Shown: piece after piece, positions 14,001 to 29,000 of the stretch
Layout of the letters: each line of letters opens with the position of its first letter
How positions within the stretch are numbered: position 1 is the first letter of the stretch
Assembly (NCBI GenBank): GCA_907165065.1
Contig: OU015524.1
Location: 58,445,295 to 58,509,294 of the forward strand
Direction of reading: 5' to 3'
DNA length: 64,000 nucleotides
Source: Caprimulgus europaeus
Lineage: Eukaryota; Chordata; Aves; Caprimulgiformes; Caprimulgidae
Program-made: the position numbers and the translations under genes
Notes under the pieces: generated by a model
What the model was told of the DNA's origin: nothing
Database searches by the model: none
What the model saw: the letters and a program-made list of their open reading frames with translations, nothing else

Positions 14001-17000
14001 TCTGCTGGAGCCCTGTCAGCATTGCATGACAGGTCTGATGTGAAATGGCATGAGCCTGTAACCACCACCTGTCCACCTGTAACCCTCTTGTAACTATCTG
14101 TCACCTTCCAGGTAACACTCGGCTGCACTTCCTGGTCCTGGTGACAGGCTGTACGTCGGTTGGAAAAATCCTGGACGCTGAAGTTTACAAAATTACTGCA
14201 ACAGATTTCTGTCCTCTCCAGGAAGAAACCAAGGAAGAGGAGCGTGTTACTGCCTTGAAGAAAATACTGAACTCTGGGATGTTCTATTTCTGCTGGCCTA
14301 ATGCAGGCTCAAACTTTGACCTGACTGTGCGGGCTCAGAAGCAGGGTGATAACCACTATGAATCTGGTAACTCCTTCTTCTGGTTAGTATTGCATGTTAA
14401 ACCAAAGTATTCTGTCATCCCTACCTGCATCTTATTGGTCATACTCCCTCTCAGAGGGAAATGAACATATGCATTTCAGGTACACCTCCTTGCATTTCAT
14501 TGTCATGTCATTTTACAGTGCATGTGGCCTTAGTGAATTCATGGCAAACCCGGGTCAAACAATTAATTAAGATTAATCTGATAGTGAAATACAATTCTAA
14601 TAACAATATTTTGTGTTTTTAAGGTGGAAACACAAGATGTGTTGCTCACACTACAGAAACATGTCTCTATGTATCGTTAATAGTTTCTCCTGCAGTTCTT
14701 TTTAATAATTTGCTTTTAAAGTTATCTAATAGAAACCTGCACTTGTAGTGTTCATAAATCCCATCATCTATGCTGAAGTATCTTCTATTTCTTAAAAGTG
14801 TGTGTGTTTATTGAAACATTAAACTACAGATTTAATGTGCCCTAGTTTTTATGTCAAAAACATCAATATTAATATATTTACAGCTCAGTGTAAATGTAGG
14901 TTGCACAGAAGGAAACTCCTGTGAAACACTACTCTCTACTTCTTACTTTCTTGTACAAAGAAAAGGTATTTCTTATTGTGGTAAGTATTGGAAAGGAAAG
15001 GAAAACACACAGTGCTGGGTTTTGTCTTCCCTGGGTGGGTTCATCGTTGATGTAATTCTGTTTGCTTTACAAGTGGCAGAATGCTTGAATTCCTATACTT
15101 TCATTTTTTTTCTTTTTAAACAAAAAGACACTCACACAGGAAACATAGCTGTACTGGAAATATGCGCGGATTATATGATGTAGGTGGAAAATAACTGGCA
15201 GAGTTAAATGTGGGTGTGTTGCTAGAATGTAGGATTGTGGCCCAAAGTAGATGAATATTAAATAAGCAAAAAAGTTCATAGTGGATGATAAATAAACATG
15301 AGAGCGCAGTTCATTCAGGCTAAATAATCTCTAGCTATGATACGATTTTGACTGGTAAGATCTAGTGTCTTAACTCAGAAGAGAGATATATAAAACTTGC
15401 TTTCAACTGTGGCTAATTATATATCCCTCTCAAAAAGCTCACCAAGCATGTCAAGTGAGACACATGGCACAAATGAGCTGTGTTCCAGTGATGAAACTCC
15501 TAAGGTGGCAGTATCCCTTAATAAAGAAACAACCTTTAAAGCAACTCTTTTTACCTGTACTGTGTTTTGAAACTTTTCTTCTTGGAAGATAAGTATTTGA
15601 ACTTTCCTTTGCTGCTTCTGGCTAATCTAGAAGCAGCCCTTGAAGAGGTTCCATTCTCCTATGTATTGTAGAACAGGAATATATGGCGACATCACATTTA
15701 GAGCAAAAAGATGTTCCAAAGAAAATTTATCTTGAGGCAATTATGTGATATGGGAAATTTCAGACCAAATGATAGATTCTTGAGAAAAGTAAGTAACTGG
15801 ATAAATAGTTACATGATGAGAAGTGTCAGACAGCCTTACTTATAAGTAACACAAATTGCCTGTTAAATGAACTGCAACAACAAAAAAATTCTACTGGAAT
15901 TCGTATGAGAGAAGACTTCCTCTGTGAGCAGAGCTAGAAGAAGGAGGCGGAAGAGATACGAAAAGTTGTTTTAGAGCTGCTTTCTCAGTTACATATTTTG
16001 TTTTAAAATGTAAGGATGACTTGCATCTTTTTCAGACAAATGCTGTACTCTAGAAAAAAAAAATTCTTCAGGGGTTTTGTTAGATATAATAACTCTTGTA
16101 CAGATCTGCTGTTGAGCAGTAAATGATAATAAAAGGGGATTTTATTGCCCCTCATCTGTGACTAAAGGCACATTTTGAAAAACGAAATGAGGAAAACCTT
16201 CATAATAGAAGAGACTAGCATCACTGTTAACCAGGCATGAGAAGTTTCTTGGGTTGTTGATCTTAAAATAAATTGAAGGTTAAAACAAACATTCCTCTTC
16301 ATTTTAGTAGTACTTTTTGCAGTAACTCCATTGACTTATGGGTCCAGTTTCTGCTTGGAATAATTTTCCTGTAAACACTGGTGGATTTTAAAATGGCTCT
16401 TCATCCTGAAGTGTATGGTAAGGTCTGCACAGTACCGTTCAAAAAGTAATTAGCTTGACAGCACTGTAATCTATGAAAAAGATTGAATGAAAAATGAATG
16501 TCTTTCTGGAGCTGAAAAATATGAATGTCTTTCTGGAGCTGAAAGAGGTGACATTTACATCTGAATTTATAAGACAGAGGTACAAGATATAAGGACAGCA
16601 CATTGATAGTAGCTGTGCTATTAAAATTTGCCATGTTCTGTTCACAAGGATTTATTTCTGATATTTCCTGGTTTTGAATAAAGTGAAGGTACAACAGGAA
16701 AGGGGTCACAAAACATTAATTGCTTCAATTAGTTGTTGTTGTGGGGTGGCACCCGTGCCTCTCTGTCTCATTTTATTCAGTAATGTATCTGTATGTTGTT
16801 GAACCTTTCAGGAACCAGCTATTGCACGTGCCCTTCAAACACTACCAGGTGAACTGCTCTGACTGGTTGCTGAAAGTGATCTGTGGTGTGGTGGACATTC
16901 GCACTGTTTACGCTTCCCACCAGAAGGCAAAAGCCTGCCTCATCTCTCGCCTCAGCTGTGAGCGAGCCGGTGTCCGCTTTCACATTCGAGGGGTCAATGA

Positions 17001-20000
17001 TGACGGACACGTGTCTAACTTTGTTGAGACAGAACAGGTAAGTGGATGTATCCAATAGCTTTGAATAATTCAGTCCACTCAAGGTTAATTGAGGCAGAAT
17101 TTCCAACAAGAATTAAAGGAGTTTAGCAAGTGTTTTTTCCAAGTATATTTAAAATATTATTGCAAGACAGATCTATTTGTTCTTGCCATTAAGCATTTCT
17201 TTGCAATCTGTTCTTTTTCTGTGTTTCTGACTTTTCCATGCACACAATTTTCACTTCATTTGATTTTTTTTCCAGAATGTGAAAGTCTAGTGAAATACAA
17301 ATATGGGTTTTTAAACCCTTCAGAGAGCTCTGTGTGTTAATTAATGTAAAATCAAGATGTGTAACAGTAAGTTTCTCAATTGCATGAAACTTAGAATTAT
17401 CAGTCACGAGGCCCATCTATTAAACAAAAGAATGTTTTCATACCTGTTCCAGAAAAAATGTCACACTTTTATACATTATGCATACATTTTAAAGTACGTT
17501 TTTTCTAAAATGTGTCATGTTTCCCATGCTATAGAATGTTGGAGAAGAACTAGTTTGAAAGATTTTCTATGAAGTTATGGCCTCTACAGTTAATTTGTTT
17601 TTCATTCATTTTAAGTATCACTGTTAGTCCATGCCACCAGGTTTGCTGGGCTAGCCGTTGAAAGTCCCTTGCACTACAATGGCATAGCTATGTCTACACT
17701 GATGTAGAAGAATTTGGTTGGGTATCCTGGGTGTGATTTTACAGCAAAGACTGGAGCTGAGATTTGCTTTTAGCTGTAAGGAAGTAACTTAGAATCATAA
17801 AATCTTATGATCATAAATATTCATGTTTCATGTTACTCCTGTCTGCCTTACTGGATTGAAGTAATCACTTCTTTGTACAGTAAGTTTTTCAGCTGTAAAA
17901 TGAGGGTGATTATTAACTTCCTGCCTCATAGGACTTTTCCAGACCAGTGAGGACAACATTTATAGAAGGTAGGTAGTGTTTACTGTGCTGTGATTATGAA
18001 GACCTCTCAGCATTCAAATATATCATTCTAGTTAAGAAGAAGCTGCCCAACAAAGGAGCTGTGCTCAGTGGGAGTCAAATTAACTTTGGCTAGTAGAGGA
18101 AGTGGAGAAAAAACACCATCTTCTTGGATTGAGGCAAATTCCAGTGCAACTCATTTTGGAGGAGGTTTTGTTTTATATTCCTCTTTGCTTTCTGGGGGAT
18201 TCTCTCCAGTGAGAGGTAGTATGACACAGTCCTTATACATACATGGTAAAAGCCTTATTTCCAGCTAGTGCTGAGACAGAATACATTCAGCAGGCTCCCT
18301 TGATTGACACAGCCAAACCAAATAGTGGAGTCAGCTGGTTTTATTACACACAGTTTAGCTTACTACCTTGAAAGTGAAGAAAAAGCAGTGGACCCTGAAG
18401 AATCTGAATTTTTCTGTGCCGTCTGAAATGAGTGCTTTCTTATTCAGTCACCTTTTCCTTTTTGAATAGAAGTCAGAACTAGCAGTCAGAACCATCATAC
18501 AGAAATGGATGTCCCTGTAAGCAGAATAGGTAAATGGCTTGTAGTAGTTGTCAACAAGAGAGAAGGATCTCCTCCTAAATTTTCATTGTTTTCAGTGTCT
18601 TCTGGGCAGATCTACAAAACTGTGTGTGTAGCATAGGTTGTTTTTATATGTGTATCTATGTGCCTATTTATGTAGGTGCACATACAACAAAAGTGGATTG
18701 CTTCTGTGATGCTTGTAAAGGGAGCCTGGTGAGACATCTCTACCTGACACAGTGAGTGTAGTACAGAGATACTTAAGCTATCTGTGTCATTACTTGTTCC
18801 AGAGGAGTTACAGCTGTGTCTGACTGCTGAGTGTGGCATCCCCTCTCAAAATTGCCTGTACTTTAGCACTGATATTTCCTCATGGCATTGTGTGAGTGTA
18901 GTGGGCTCACACTCACTGCTGTCCTTTCTGTTATCCCACTGCATGAGGTAGACATGCTTTCAGGCACCTGTTTGTCCAAAATCCATCAATGTTTGGGTAC
19001 TTTCAAAATTTCCTCCAAGATGTTGCCTTGATGGTGCAGCTGTAACCTCTTCCCCTGGTTCTGTGAAGGACACGTGTAGAGCTACTGTAGACTTGACAGT
19101 GCTGCCTTGCTCAGCCAGAACACCTGGAGGAGTTGCAGACCAGAATTCCCCAGTCTGCTGGGTGAGGTTTGATCCCCAAGACATGCTCAGAGTATGCACA
19201 ATGACATGTGTGACTTTCTGTCCAGCAGTCAGAGTTCTCATCGGGGATGTGGTGGCTTTTTGCTCATGTCCTTCCTTTTCCTGGTTTGCCTGTGTTTTCA
19301 GTAGGCTGACCTGGCAGCTTTCCTTAGTCTTCAGGAATGCTTGGGTCTCTAATGTCAGCCACTGAATTCTCTGCTAATAATTCTCTTTTGTGCCTCTGCT
19401 CCAAAGCAACTGCAAGTCAAGTCCTGCAGCATCTACATCTTTTTAGAAAGTCTGTCAGTGCATTGGGAAATGCAGATAGGTCTACTCACCAAAAAGTGGA
19501 ATTTTTCTCTGAAACTTGGAAACGGAAGAAGGGACATATGCATTTTAAGTAATAACTTGGTACAGTCTGCTATTTTAGTTGAGTGCCTTCTCATGAGCAT
19601 TAATGCAAAATACATTAATCAGGATTTGAAGAGCATTCTCTTGCTGAAATGCAGAGGAAAGAAAATGTTAGAAAGGGTTGCCAGCTTTGTTTCAGATCAG
19701 TCTAACATTTGCAGCACTGCACTTAGCAGTTGTCTAATTATGGGAAATACTTCTGTCCTGCTCACTAGTTAAGTCAGAAGTAACTTATTCTATTTAATTA
19801 TATTCCTGGAGTACATTATATTGCAAATAATTAGCAAGAAAAATAAGATGGCCTTTGCATCCCAGCAGAAAACATGAGGATTGGCTCCTGGTGAGTGGCA
19901 AAACAGTACTTGTTGCTAATGGTTCCCTTAGCTGAGGCTGGATCCGGCTGTTCATAGGATCTGCTGTGCTTTGTTCCCTCCCGTTCAGCCAGGGGCTGCC

Positions 20001-23000
20001 ATGAAGTGGGAGGACTGAAGGCTTTTGAGTGTTTTGCAATTGCATAAGCAAAAGGACAAGAGTGAAATGGTTATAGGGTGAAAGGCTCTGGTAGGTTGAA
20101 AATTATAACAAGCATTTGCAGTTTTAAAGGACTGTATGTTTCTGGGGTTTTTTTGGGGGCGGGGGGGTTTGTTTGTTTGTTCGGGTTTTTTTAAGGAGAA
20201 GAGAAGGTTACTGTTGCTAATGGTGATAAAAACTAGTTTTACTAAGCTGCATGTCCTAAGAAAGCAAAGCTGTGCTAACCACTGAGATGCCTGAGATCCA
20301 GTTCAAGCTGACATCCACTTACCATTAGGAAGGAAGAGTCCTAGAATAAACTCTCTCCTACTTTCATAGTAGACTACTGACTAATAACCTATGAGGTAAT
20401 ATCTTGGCTGAATGACATTTTGTTTCCATTTGCTGCAGCCTGTACAGTAGAATGGCATGCTAGCTGTGTCCTTTCATGGATAAGTAGAACCCTAGGATTC
20501 TGAAAAGCCAGGACTTTTTTCCCCTTTGTAGGAATTACTTCTAACATTATTCTGTTTTTAGAAGAGGGAGAAACAATTAGTCTTATCTCCAGGCAGCTCT
20601 TTTATGCATAGATGGTATGCTTTTGTCTCCCACTGAGTTAGCCTTGTGGCATTTTAGCTCTGCAATGAGTCATTTTTTGTGGGATTGCTTAACTGCTGTG
20701 ACTCACAGTGTTTGAGAAAAAGTTGGGAAAAGATAAATATCCCACTTCACTTTTGCTTTTCAAAAAAAAAAAAAAAGCTACTAGTATATCTTTCAGATAT
20801 TTGATCATTTGGCTTGCATCTTTGCAAAGAAAAAAGAAGAAAGGAAAGATGGTGGGAAACACTTAAGACAAATGAAATATGAAGAGAAGAGAAAAAAGGG
20901 CTTTTTTGGAATCCCTCTAATTATACTTCCAGATTTGCTGCCAGTATTTTTTAATGGGATGGCAGCCCTTTCTACCTGCAGTGTTGCAGTTAGTCCTTAA
21001 ATAGTTATAAAATCAATCTTTGTTTCCCAGTGATACCTTAAATGTTTTCTATCACCCTTTCTTCACCTCTTAGCGATCCCTTAAAGCTGAGACTATATCA
21101 CATTCTTTTAATTCTTTCCTGCTGATAGCGTTGAGAAACAAGCATGCTTTCTTCATTTAGTTTGTATGCCTGTCACTGTTTACATTTCAGCTCCTCCCCC
21201 AGTTATACTCCAAAGAGTCAGACTAAACTCTTAATATCTTAGTATGTGACTTACAGGGAACAACTCTAATTTACCAAAGATAAATGAATGGTTTCAGTTG
21301 TTTTCCCCTTCATGTAACTGTTCAATAAAGGAAATTGAAACCTTGACAAGATATTAAAAGGAAATGCCATGAATTTGGATTAACCTTCCCTTTCTTCCAG
21401 TTTAAGAAAAAAATGTCAGGCATGGATTAAGAAAAATGATCCCTATTTCACAATAACTCCTAGACCATATTGGATAGCTCTTAGGAGAGGAATGGATGCA
21501 ATCATGTGGTTAATTTATTTTCTGGATCAAGTTTAGTATGGCCCCAGGCAGGGTAAAGAGGATTATTTTGGCAAGTATATCCTTGGATCCCGTGGTCCAA
21601 GCTAAAGGGTCTCACAGAGAGGTATGTTTAGGCCATCTGTTATCCATGCTTTTTATGGGTTCTAGGGGATCCCAGAACAAGCCATTATCTATTTCATCAT
21701 AGACTGTGTCTCTGCGTGCCCCTTGAGTCTGTAATTAATTTTGCTGTTTGAAGTTGTGGCTGGATAATTATTTTCTTCTAATGAAGCTGAGTGATGGAGA
21801 TTAGTGAATACATTATTGCAAGAGGTGAATGGGCACAGCATTCTGGGATTAGAACACCAGCTGGTTGACATAGATGTTTGCTTCTTGCTCAGAAGCAGTA
21901 CCAGTTTGCTTCCTGCTCAGGAGCTTACTAGCAGTACCAGTACATGAATCTTGTGTTACCAGGAAAGGTCCTTAGATCACAGGGGTGAGGTCTGGCCCTT
22001 TGCAGTAGAAGAGAAAGATTGAGAAACATCCTCTTGAGTTATCAGCACTAGCACCTTTGATCCTGGAGACAGAGAAACAGACCACAAAAAGAGTCTAAGA
22101 CAACAGAAGTTGAAAGAAAAACATGGCAAGTTCTAACACCAGAGGTCAGAGGACAAGCAATCTATTATCAAGGCAAAGAGGTCCTACACATGGCCTGAGT
22201 ATCCAGTTGTTATTATGTTGTCTGATGGGAAACTGCAGGAAATGTGTCTGAAAATCCACTCATCTAACTAGATCAGATTGTTCCATGGGCCAGACCCTTC
22301 AAGATTAATGAAGTAGTCCTCAAGTGTTTTGAGGACTTGATAGGAATGAACATTCTTCCTGGGGCAAGCAGGCAACAACTTGCTGTCATTTTGGACCTAA
22401 GACAAAAGATAAGACTCCACAATAGTTTTGTGAAGCCCAAAGACAGAGATTTAGCAGTATGTATTAGCCCTAATGCAAAAGTGTTGTCCAAAATGTAACT
22501 TTCAGAGGAAAACTTGATGTGATCTTGAATGTATTTCTTGTCCCTGAGTTAAAGAGAACAAAGGACAGGAAAATTTTGGAAATAAAATGTTGTTTATTTT
22601 TCTTTAAGTGTCTGGTTTTTTTTTTTTAAAGAACTGTTAATCTTCTGTGTAGTGCCTTAGAATAAGAGAAATGGATCTGGTAGAGGACAGAGTAATAAAG
22701 CCAAACCTAGAATGACAAAAAACTGGGGCAGAAACTTGTAGAAAACATGACATTGTGAACAAAAAATGATCAAGAAATGATCAAGGCTTGGAAGAATATG
22801 AGAAAATAAATTATTTACCCATGCATAAATGCTCGAATTGCATAAACGATGAAGTTGATATCTTTTATTTATGAGTGTAATTTTAACCTGGGTGTATTGT
22901 CAGTGCTTATTTAAGATTTTAACAGATGAGGTTTCTTATAGTGTATATTGATGTTAAAGTTATGTCCACTCTTGAACTGGAAGGTCTTCTTAGTCTCAGT

Positions 23001-26000
23001 CTTTCCACCTGCTCACTTAACAAGTCTGCTGGTAGGAAGGCTGTTGCCACTACTATTTTAAGTTCAAGGGGCATACATATAGAAGGCAATGTCAAGATCA
23101 GGGATTGTGTTCCTTGGAGTGATGAATGGAGGATAGTGGGTATTGCTGAAGTTCAGGGAAGATTTGCACAGTTGTAATGCTTAATGAAATGGTTACAGTC
23201 TGTTTAGGAAGGAATGAATGGCAGAAAAAGGTGTTCTTCCACTCATTAAAAAGTACCAGGTCTTTTTCCAGCTCACTGGCAGCTTGGAAGAAAATAACTT
23301 TGGATTCATCTGGGTCATGAGAATGATGTGAGAGGATTGTGAAATACCCCAGAGTTGCTCCAGAGAACAGAATGATGAGCCCTGTAAGTGAAAAGAAAAA
23401 AAATATGTGCTAATGCAAAGAACTTCCTTGTGAATTTCTAAAAGCTACATGGCAGTGTGCATAAAAATGTCAGTTTCTTTAAAATGCCTTGTCATCATAT
23501 GGGAGTTCTGTATTAGATCTCATCCTGACAGAGGACCCCCACAGCCCGTTGCATCAGGGTGTGAGTATCCTGTTTAAATCACAGAAATGATCCCTGAGTA
23601 GTTTGGATTTTGTTTGTTGTTGTTCAGTTTGCCAAACGGACAGCTTAACTGAGCAGAAAACAGAAGATGTAATGGGTGAAAACCAGTGAACAGAAAATGT
23701 GAGTGATAGTAGTAACAAACATCTGTTAACTCGTGTGATGTTGAATCACTAATAAGTGGAAATATGAGCATCTGTTAATGCAGAAATGTTTAGTCAGTAT
23801 TTTTCTTCTGTTATTTGGCATAAAGAAGGCAGGTTATAAATTCATGGTCTGTAACTGATTAAATATTTTCCGTTTAACTCGGGAAGATGTTAAACTGCAG
23901 GTATTAAAATTGAAAATATTATTACTGTCTTTTAATCAGTAGATTTACAGAATTTGTAGGTGGGACTTTTGTAAGAGCTGGCCAAAGAGATACTTGAACT
24001 GTTGATTTTTCAGTTAGTTATGGAAACAGGATGTTCCAGAAGATTGTAAAGAAAACTGATCTCATGTAGCAAGCTGTTTGAGTGGCCAAATTGTACTTCA
24101 TGTAAAGCTTTGTCTGTGTTTGTCATTAGGTGTTTCATTTCCACTCATTCATTACTAAGGTGATGATTGTCAAATTTTGAAGTGAGCCAGTCCTGACTCT
24201 ATTTTTGTGTAGATTCAGGACCTGATCCTGATTTAGTATGAGTCTGGATAATGCTGGGGCTGATAGTGGCGCTACACAAATTTGCTTTACTTTAGAATTA
24301 GCTCTTCTGGGTCTGTGACTGTAAGTGAAAAGATGATTCAGTGTTAGAAGCCACTGACTCATCTTGGTACAATCAGTCTTAGGGAGGATGTGATAAAGAG
24401 CAAGAAGGTGGGCCTGCTCACTCCTCCTGTAGTCCAACTGCAGGACAAACTCTTCTGAGCACAACTGCAACGAAAAGGTGCACCAGTGTGTTGCTATAGT
24501 AATTAGCTTCTGCAATCGGGTACTGGCAACGTTTAGAAAACTTTACTGGGAGAGTGTGTTTTACAGCCATGTTGCTTAAAGCATGAGGCAAGCCTCACAA
24601 GAAAGCTTCTCAGAGCAACCCCCTCTCTTGCAGGGGATTGTGCTAGGATGGGATGCAGCAGAGAAGGGTTCTTAATCCATTGGTGTGAGGCTAAAAACAT
24701 TGAAACACACGGTTTTACGCTACTTCTGGGCTAGCCATCATTCTAACATTGTGTCCTTGACAAAGCCACTTCAATCTTTCGTCTTAGTGAAATGGGGATA
24801 GTTGTTAAGTGCTCTGCAAAAATATTGTAAAGATTAGTTAGATAAAACTGGTGACGGAGTATTTAAATACCCACCACTCTGGTATAGCTATACTACTTCT
24901 TTGCACATGTGTAGCTCTAAAAATTGTACATTGGTAGTGATTGTGAAGGTGAGAGGTCAAGATAAATGAAGGCACTTCTGAGCCGCTCAGCTAGCACATC
25001 TAGTGGCAAATCCAAAAGCACAAACCACATTAAAGCTGTAGAGTAACCCATTTTCATGTTCTTTTCTCTTTTGGGAGCTACTAGCCAGCTGGCAGCAGTT
25101 ATGCTAAAAGATATGATGTGGTTAGAGAAGCAGCTACCTGGATGACCTGGATACCGTTCCTTTCCAGGGCTGCAGAGGGCTCATTGTCATGCATGAGATA
25201 ACGGAGATGTGTATCATGTGTATCATGTATCCTCCATGGAAAACAGCCAGGATTCCACTGCTAACTATAGGCCAGGGGAGTGAGCTGGGCTTTGCACAGT
25301 TGCTCTGTGGTCATACCGAATCTGAAGATAGTACCTTTTGTGCTAAGTTAACATATAATGTAACACTTTGCTCGGAGGCTGGTGGAGGGGGAAGGCAAGG
25401 GGGGAAATCAGTCTTTATACTCTGCATAGATTTGACTCAAAATCAGCCTCCTAGCAGTGATCATAAGAAGAAATACTAAAGCAGAGTTTGAGGTCTGGTT
25501 AGGGAAGGAGATTGGGAGTTTGAAGACTTGCTGTAAGCCTGGGAAGAAGTGGATCACATGCTGTTCACTGCGTCTCAGAATGGGAGTGGCGAAGCTGCTG
25601 GTTTCACTGAGATTTATTTGGACGCTCTGACAAGGCGCGACAGGCAGTGAAATAAGAAATAGTAAATAAAGCAAGAGATAAGCTTATCCCACACCTGACA
25701 TTACCCATCACTGGTCACAAGGAGCAATGACATTTTGTACAGTTAAATTTTGCGAGAGAGACAGAGGGAGAGTATATGGCTGGTTTTCCCGAGCGTCTCC
25801 AGCAGTAAATCAGATCCATCTTCATTGTGGATGAAAGATTCCTTCTTTCTTGCCAGTGGTGGTGTTTTAAATTTTCTCTAATTTCTGGTGAGTAGTGAAT
25901 TGTATCTGCTGTGATGACATGAAAGCAAATAGGTTGTGCTTTGTTCCACTGCCCGTGTGACTATGGAAAAGTGGCTGGGCAGTAAGTGGATACAGGGAGA

Positions 26001-29000
26001 TACATGGTTTACTTTTTTTACACTTCGAGTTCAGTGTCTTAAACTGTCACCTGATGAAGGGGTCACAGACTGATAGATCTAACTGCTGAACTCCTTCCCT
26101 TTATTTTATTTTGGCAGACGATCTACTTGGATGATGACGTCTCTTCCTTTGTGCAGATCAGAGGTTCTGTTCCACTCTTTTGGGAGCAACCAGGGCTTCA
26201 GGTAAACAAATAAAAAGCCTACCTTACTTATTGCTCTTGCTACTAATAATTTTGAAATTACATAAAATTTAATTGGTTTTTTTGAATGAGCAGCAATGCT
26301 CATTCTGTGAAAATGCTGAACCCATTCATTTTAGGTTTACTTTGTAGGAAATTTTGCGTATTTAGATAAACAGAACTAAACCAGGCAAATAGCTATAGTT
26401 AACAATTTCCTGTGTTCAGGTGCATCTACAGGGAACAATTTCTAAGGGATTGTGTCCTAATGTCCTAAGCTGAAGCTTACAGCAACAGCTTTATAACATT
26501 TTCAGATTGATTTGGAGTAAACTTTCCTTCTGAAATGCCTGGTTGGCTTGAAGATGTTGATCTCCACGATAAAATTGGAGTACTTGGGTATACCAGGAGC
26601 TCTATAGAAGCACTTTACCTTGAAACAAAGTATAGTGTCTGGACAGTGTGTTTGCTAGATTTCAGTCAAAAGGGTGATGTTGATACAACCTGATCTTCTG
26701 CAAGGCAGAGATGTAGGATTTCATCAGGAGATTATTTCATCAAGCCTAGCAGGTTACTTACGGTCTGTGATGTACAGTTTATATGCAGTTACAAGCTCAA
26801 ATAAGAATCATCCTAGCACTCTGCATTCTCTTAACAGAGGGATAAGCAACTGGAATGAGTATGCACAGATATGCATATGTGTTAGTAGAGAGAATACATA
26901 ATATAACTGCTTTTTAGATACTTTAAAGGTTATTTGATACTTTTTTATTATTAAATCTAGCCCCTAGGTGCCATTCAGAACTACTAGATTTAGCACAAAA
27001 GGAAGATGACTGAAGGGTCTGTGTTCCCTTTGGTAGAACCATCCAGTGAAAGATGAAAGAACTCAGGACACACAACCCATGGAACTAGTACAACTGCAGC
27101 CTTTTCTGCTAAGGGAAGGGCAGGCAGAATGCTGCAGCATACTTGTGTGAGGCAGTGTGGCATATCTGCTAGAGGAAGCTGGCAAAGGGATGTGGGTTTT
27201 TTGGCCATAAAAAGATGTGTAGGTAAACCTTTGCTTAATGATAATTGTATTTTCACTTGTAATTGTAAATGTTGTTGTCTAATAAAAGCTGTGGCTTTTG
27301 TATTAAGGGTATTATGTGTGTGGGTGTGTGGAGTCTGTTGGAGGTGCCTGGTGCTGTTAAAGAGATGTTTTATTCTGAAGAAAAAAGAGATACATCTAGT
27401 GACTTAGGACTTAAGTTATTTCTCTCTTTCTTCCCTTTCAAATGTTTTAATTTAGGTGGGTTCTCATCATCTAAGGCTTAACAGAGGTCTGGAAGCTAAT
27501 GCTCCTGCCTTTGACAGGTAAGCTTCATTCCACTCATGCAATAACACAGCAGCCTGGTATTTAACCAAGATTCCACAACTTTATGCCTTCCTAGGAAATC
27601 CTGAGAGAGGTGAAACATCTTTCAGATGATGTAGCCAATCCCCCAGGTGTTGTGGATTATTAAATGGGTTTACTTTATTTATTAACTTTTTCTGTTTTCG
27701 ATGGTAATTGAATTAATTTGGTTTCTTGGCTTGTTTCTGTAAAAGCTAAGATATATTGAGTAGTATGCAAAAGACTGTAACCTTTTGTGAGCCAACAAAT
27801 ATAAATTTACACTTAAGGTACACAGAACATGTGTTCTTTACCACTGTAACTCAGCTAACTAAAAAGTAAACACTGCTTCCTCTCCAATATGGATTTTTTT
27901 TTCTCCACATTGTTTTACTGCTATACAGAAATAACACTGTCTTATTCTATGATCAGAGATGTATGATGCTGTCACGATGATGCTTTTCTACTTTATCCAA
28001 AGACTGGCTTGTAAACCTTTCTAAACCATTAGTATTCTGCTTGTCAGCTGAAAACTGTAAAAAAACCTCCATACATTAGCTTGATTCGTTTGAATGTCTG
28101 ACTATGAAGTACTGTCCTTTAAGGGCAAACTCCCATGGACATCAGTAGGAACATTGCCTGAAAAGGACATGAAAGATTTGGCCTGTGGGAAATTTTCAAC
28201 TTGTAAGTGCCAGGTCATGTGATTAATTTCTGTTTTGATTTGGTTTTGGCAAACCAGAGTTTATGTTGGTTTTAGGTAAGGCCTCTTAATTCCTCATTTC
28301 ATTTACTACAGCTGTTAGCAAGCATGACATTAGTGACTGTTAATAGTTTTGCAGCACTGAAGACCTCTAAAGAGATTATGGGCCATAGCAGTCCCTGCTT
28401 TGAAGGGTCTTAGCCTGTGTTCTCCAAACTTTTTAAGGCTCTTAAGTCCTCCTGAATTCAAATGCCTTTGAGACTCATGATCTTGTGGTCATCTGGTGCC
28501 ATGATAACTTGCCCTGCTAGTGTCCTGAAGCTCCATCTTGGAGGTTTGCATTCCATGGCGGAGGTAATTTGTACGAGTAGAAAACAGTAACTTATTTAGC
28601 ATGTTCTTGTGCTGCCCAAGAAATTGAAAGAACCTTAGCAAGGAGCAACTTCATAGCACCATTTCGCTCAGAGAATCTTTCTTTTTATCCCTGATGCAAC
28701 TGGTGAATAGCTTCTGTGTAAGAAACATGGATATGAGGATCAATTTGCACTATTCCTTCTTTCCCTTGTATACAGTAAAGCCTTTAGGTTAGATAAAGTT
28801 AGAGATCTGTCTGCTTACAGACCTGCAAAAGACAGTCCTTTGCAAATGGGCAAGGAACAAGTGACTGCTTATATTGAAAAAGACACTGAAACTTAACAGC
28901 CTGCTACAGTGTTGGAGTGGATTTAGCCTGTTACATTTTCCCATCTGATAGGTTAGTATCTCGAGAAGGCACTGTGAGAAGCAAGTGGTAATCTTGTTGG

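Larger units (their letters stand above)
17038..26117 (+). other. SYNJ2: SYNJ2 intron between visible exons 3 and 4
   Basis: Largest intron fully inside the window, 9.1 kb. It contains two MIR-like fragments (17855-17972 and 24750-24848), a G-run cluster (20144-20167), a poly-A stretch near 20762 and an imperfect 28-bp repeat (21876-21939). No exon-like homology was recognised. Confidence 0.85.
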
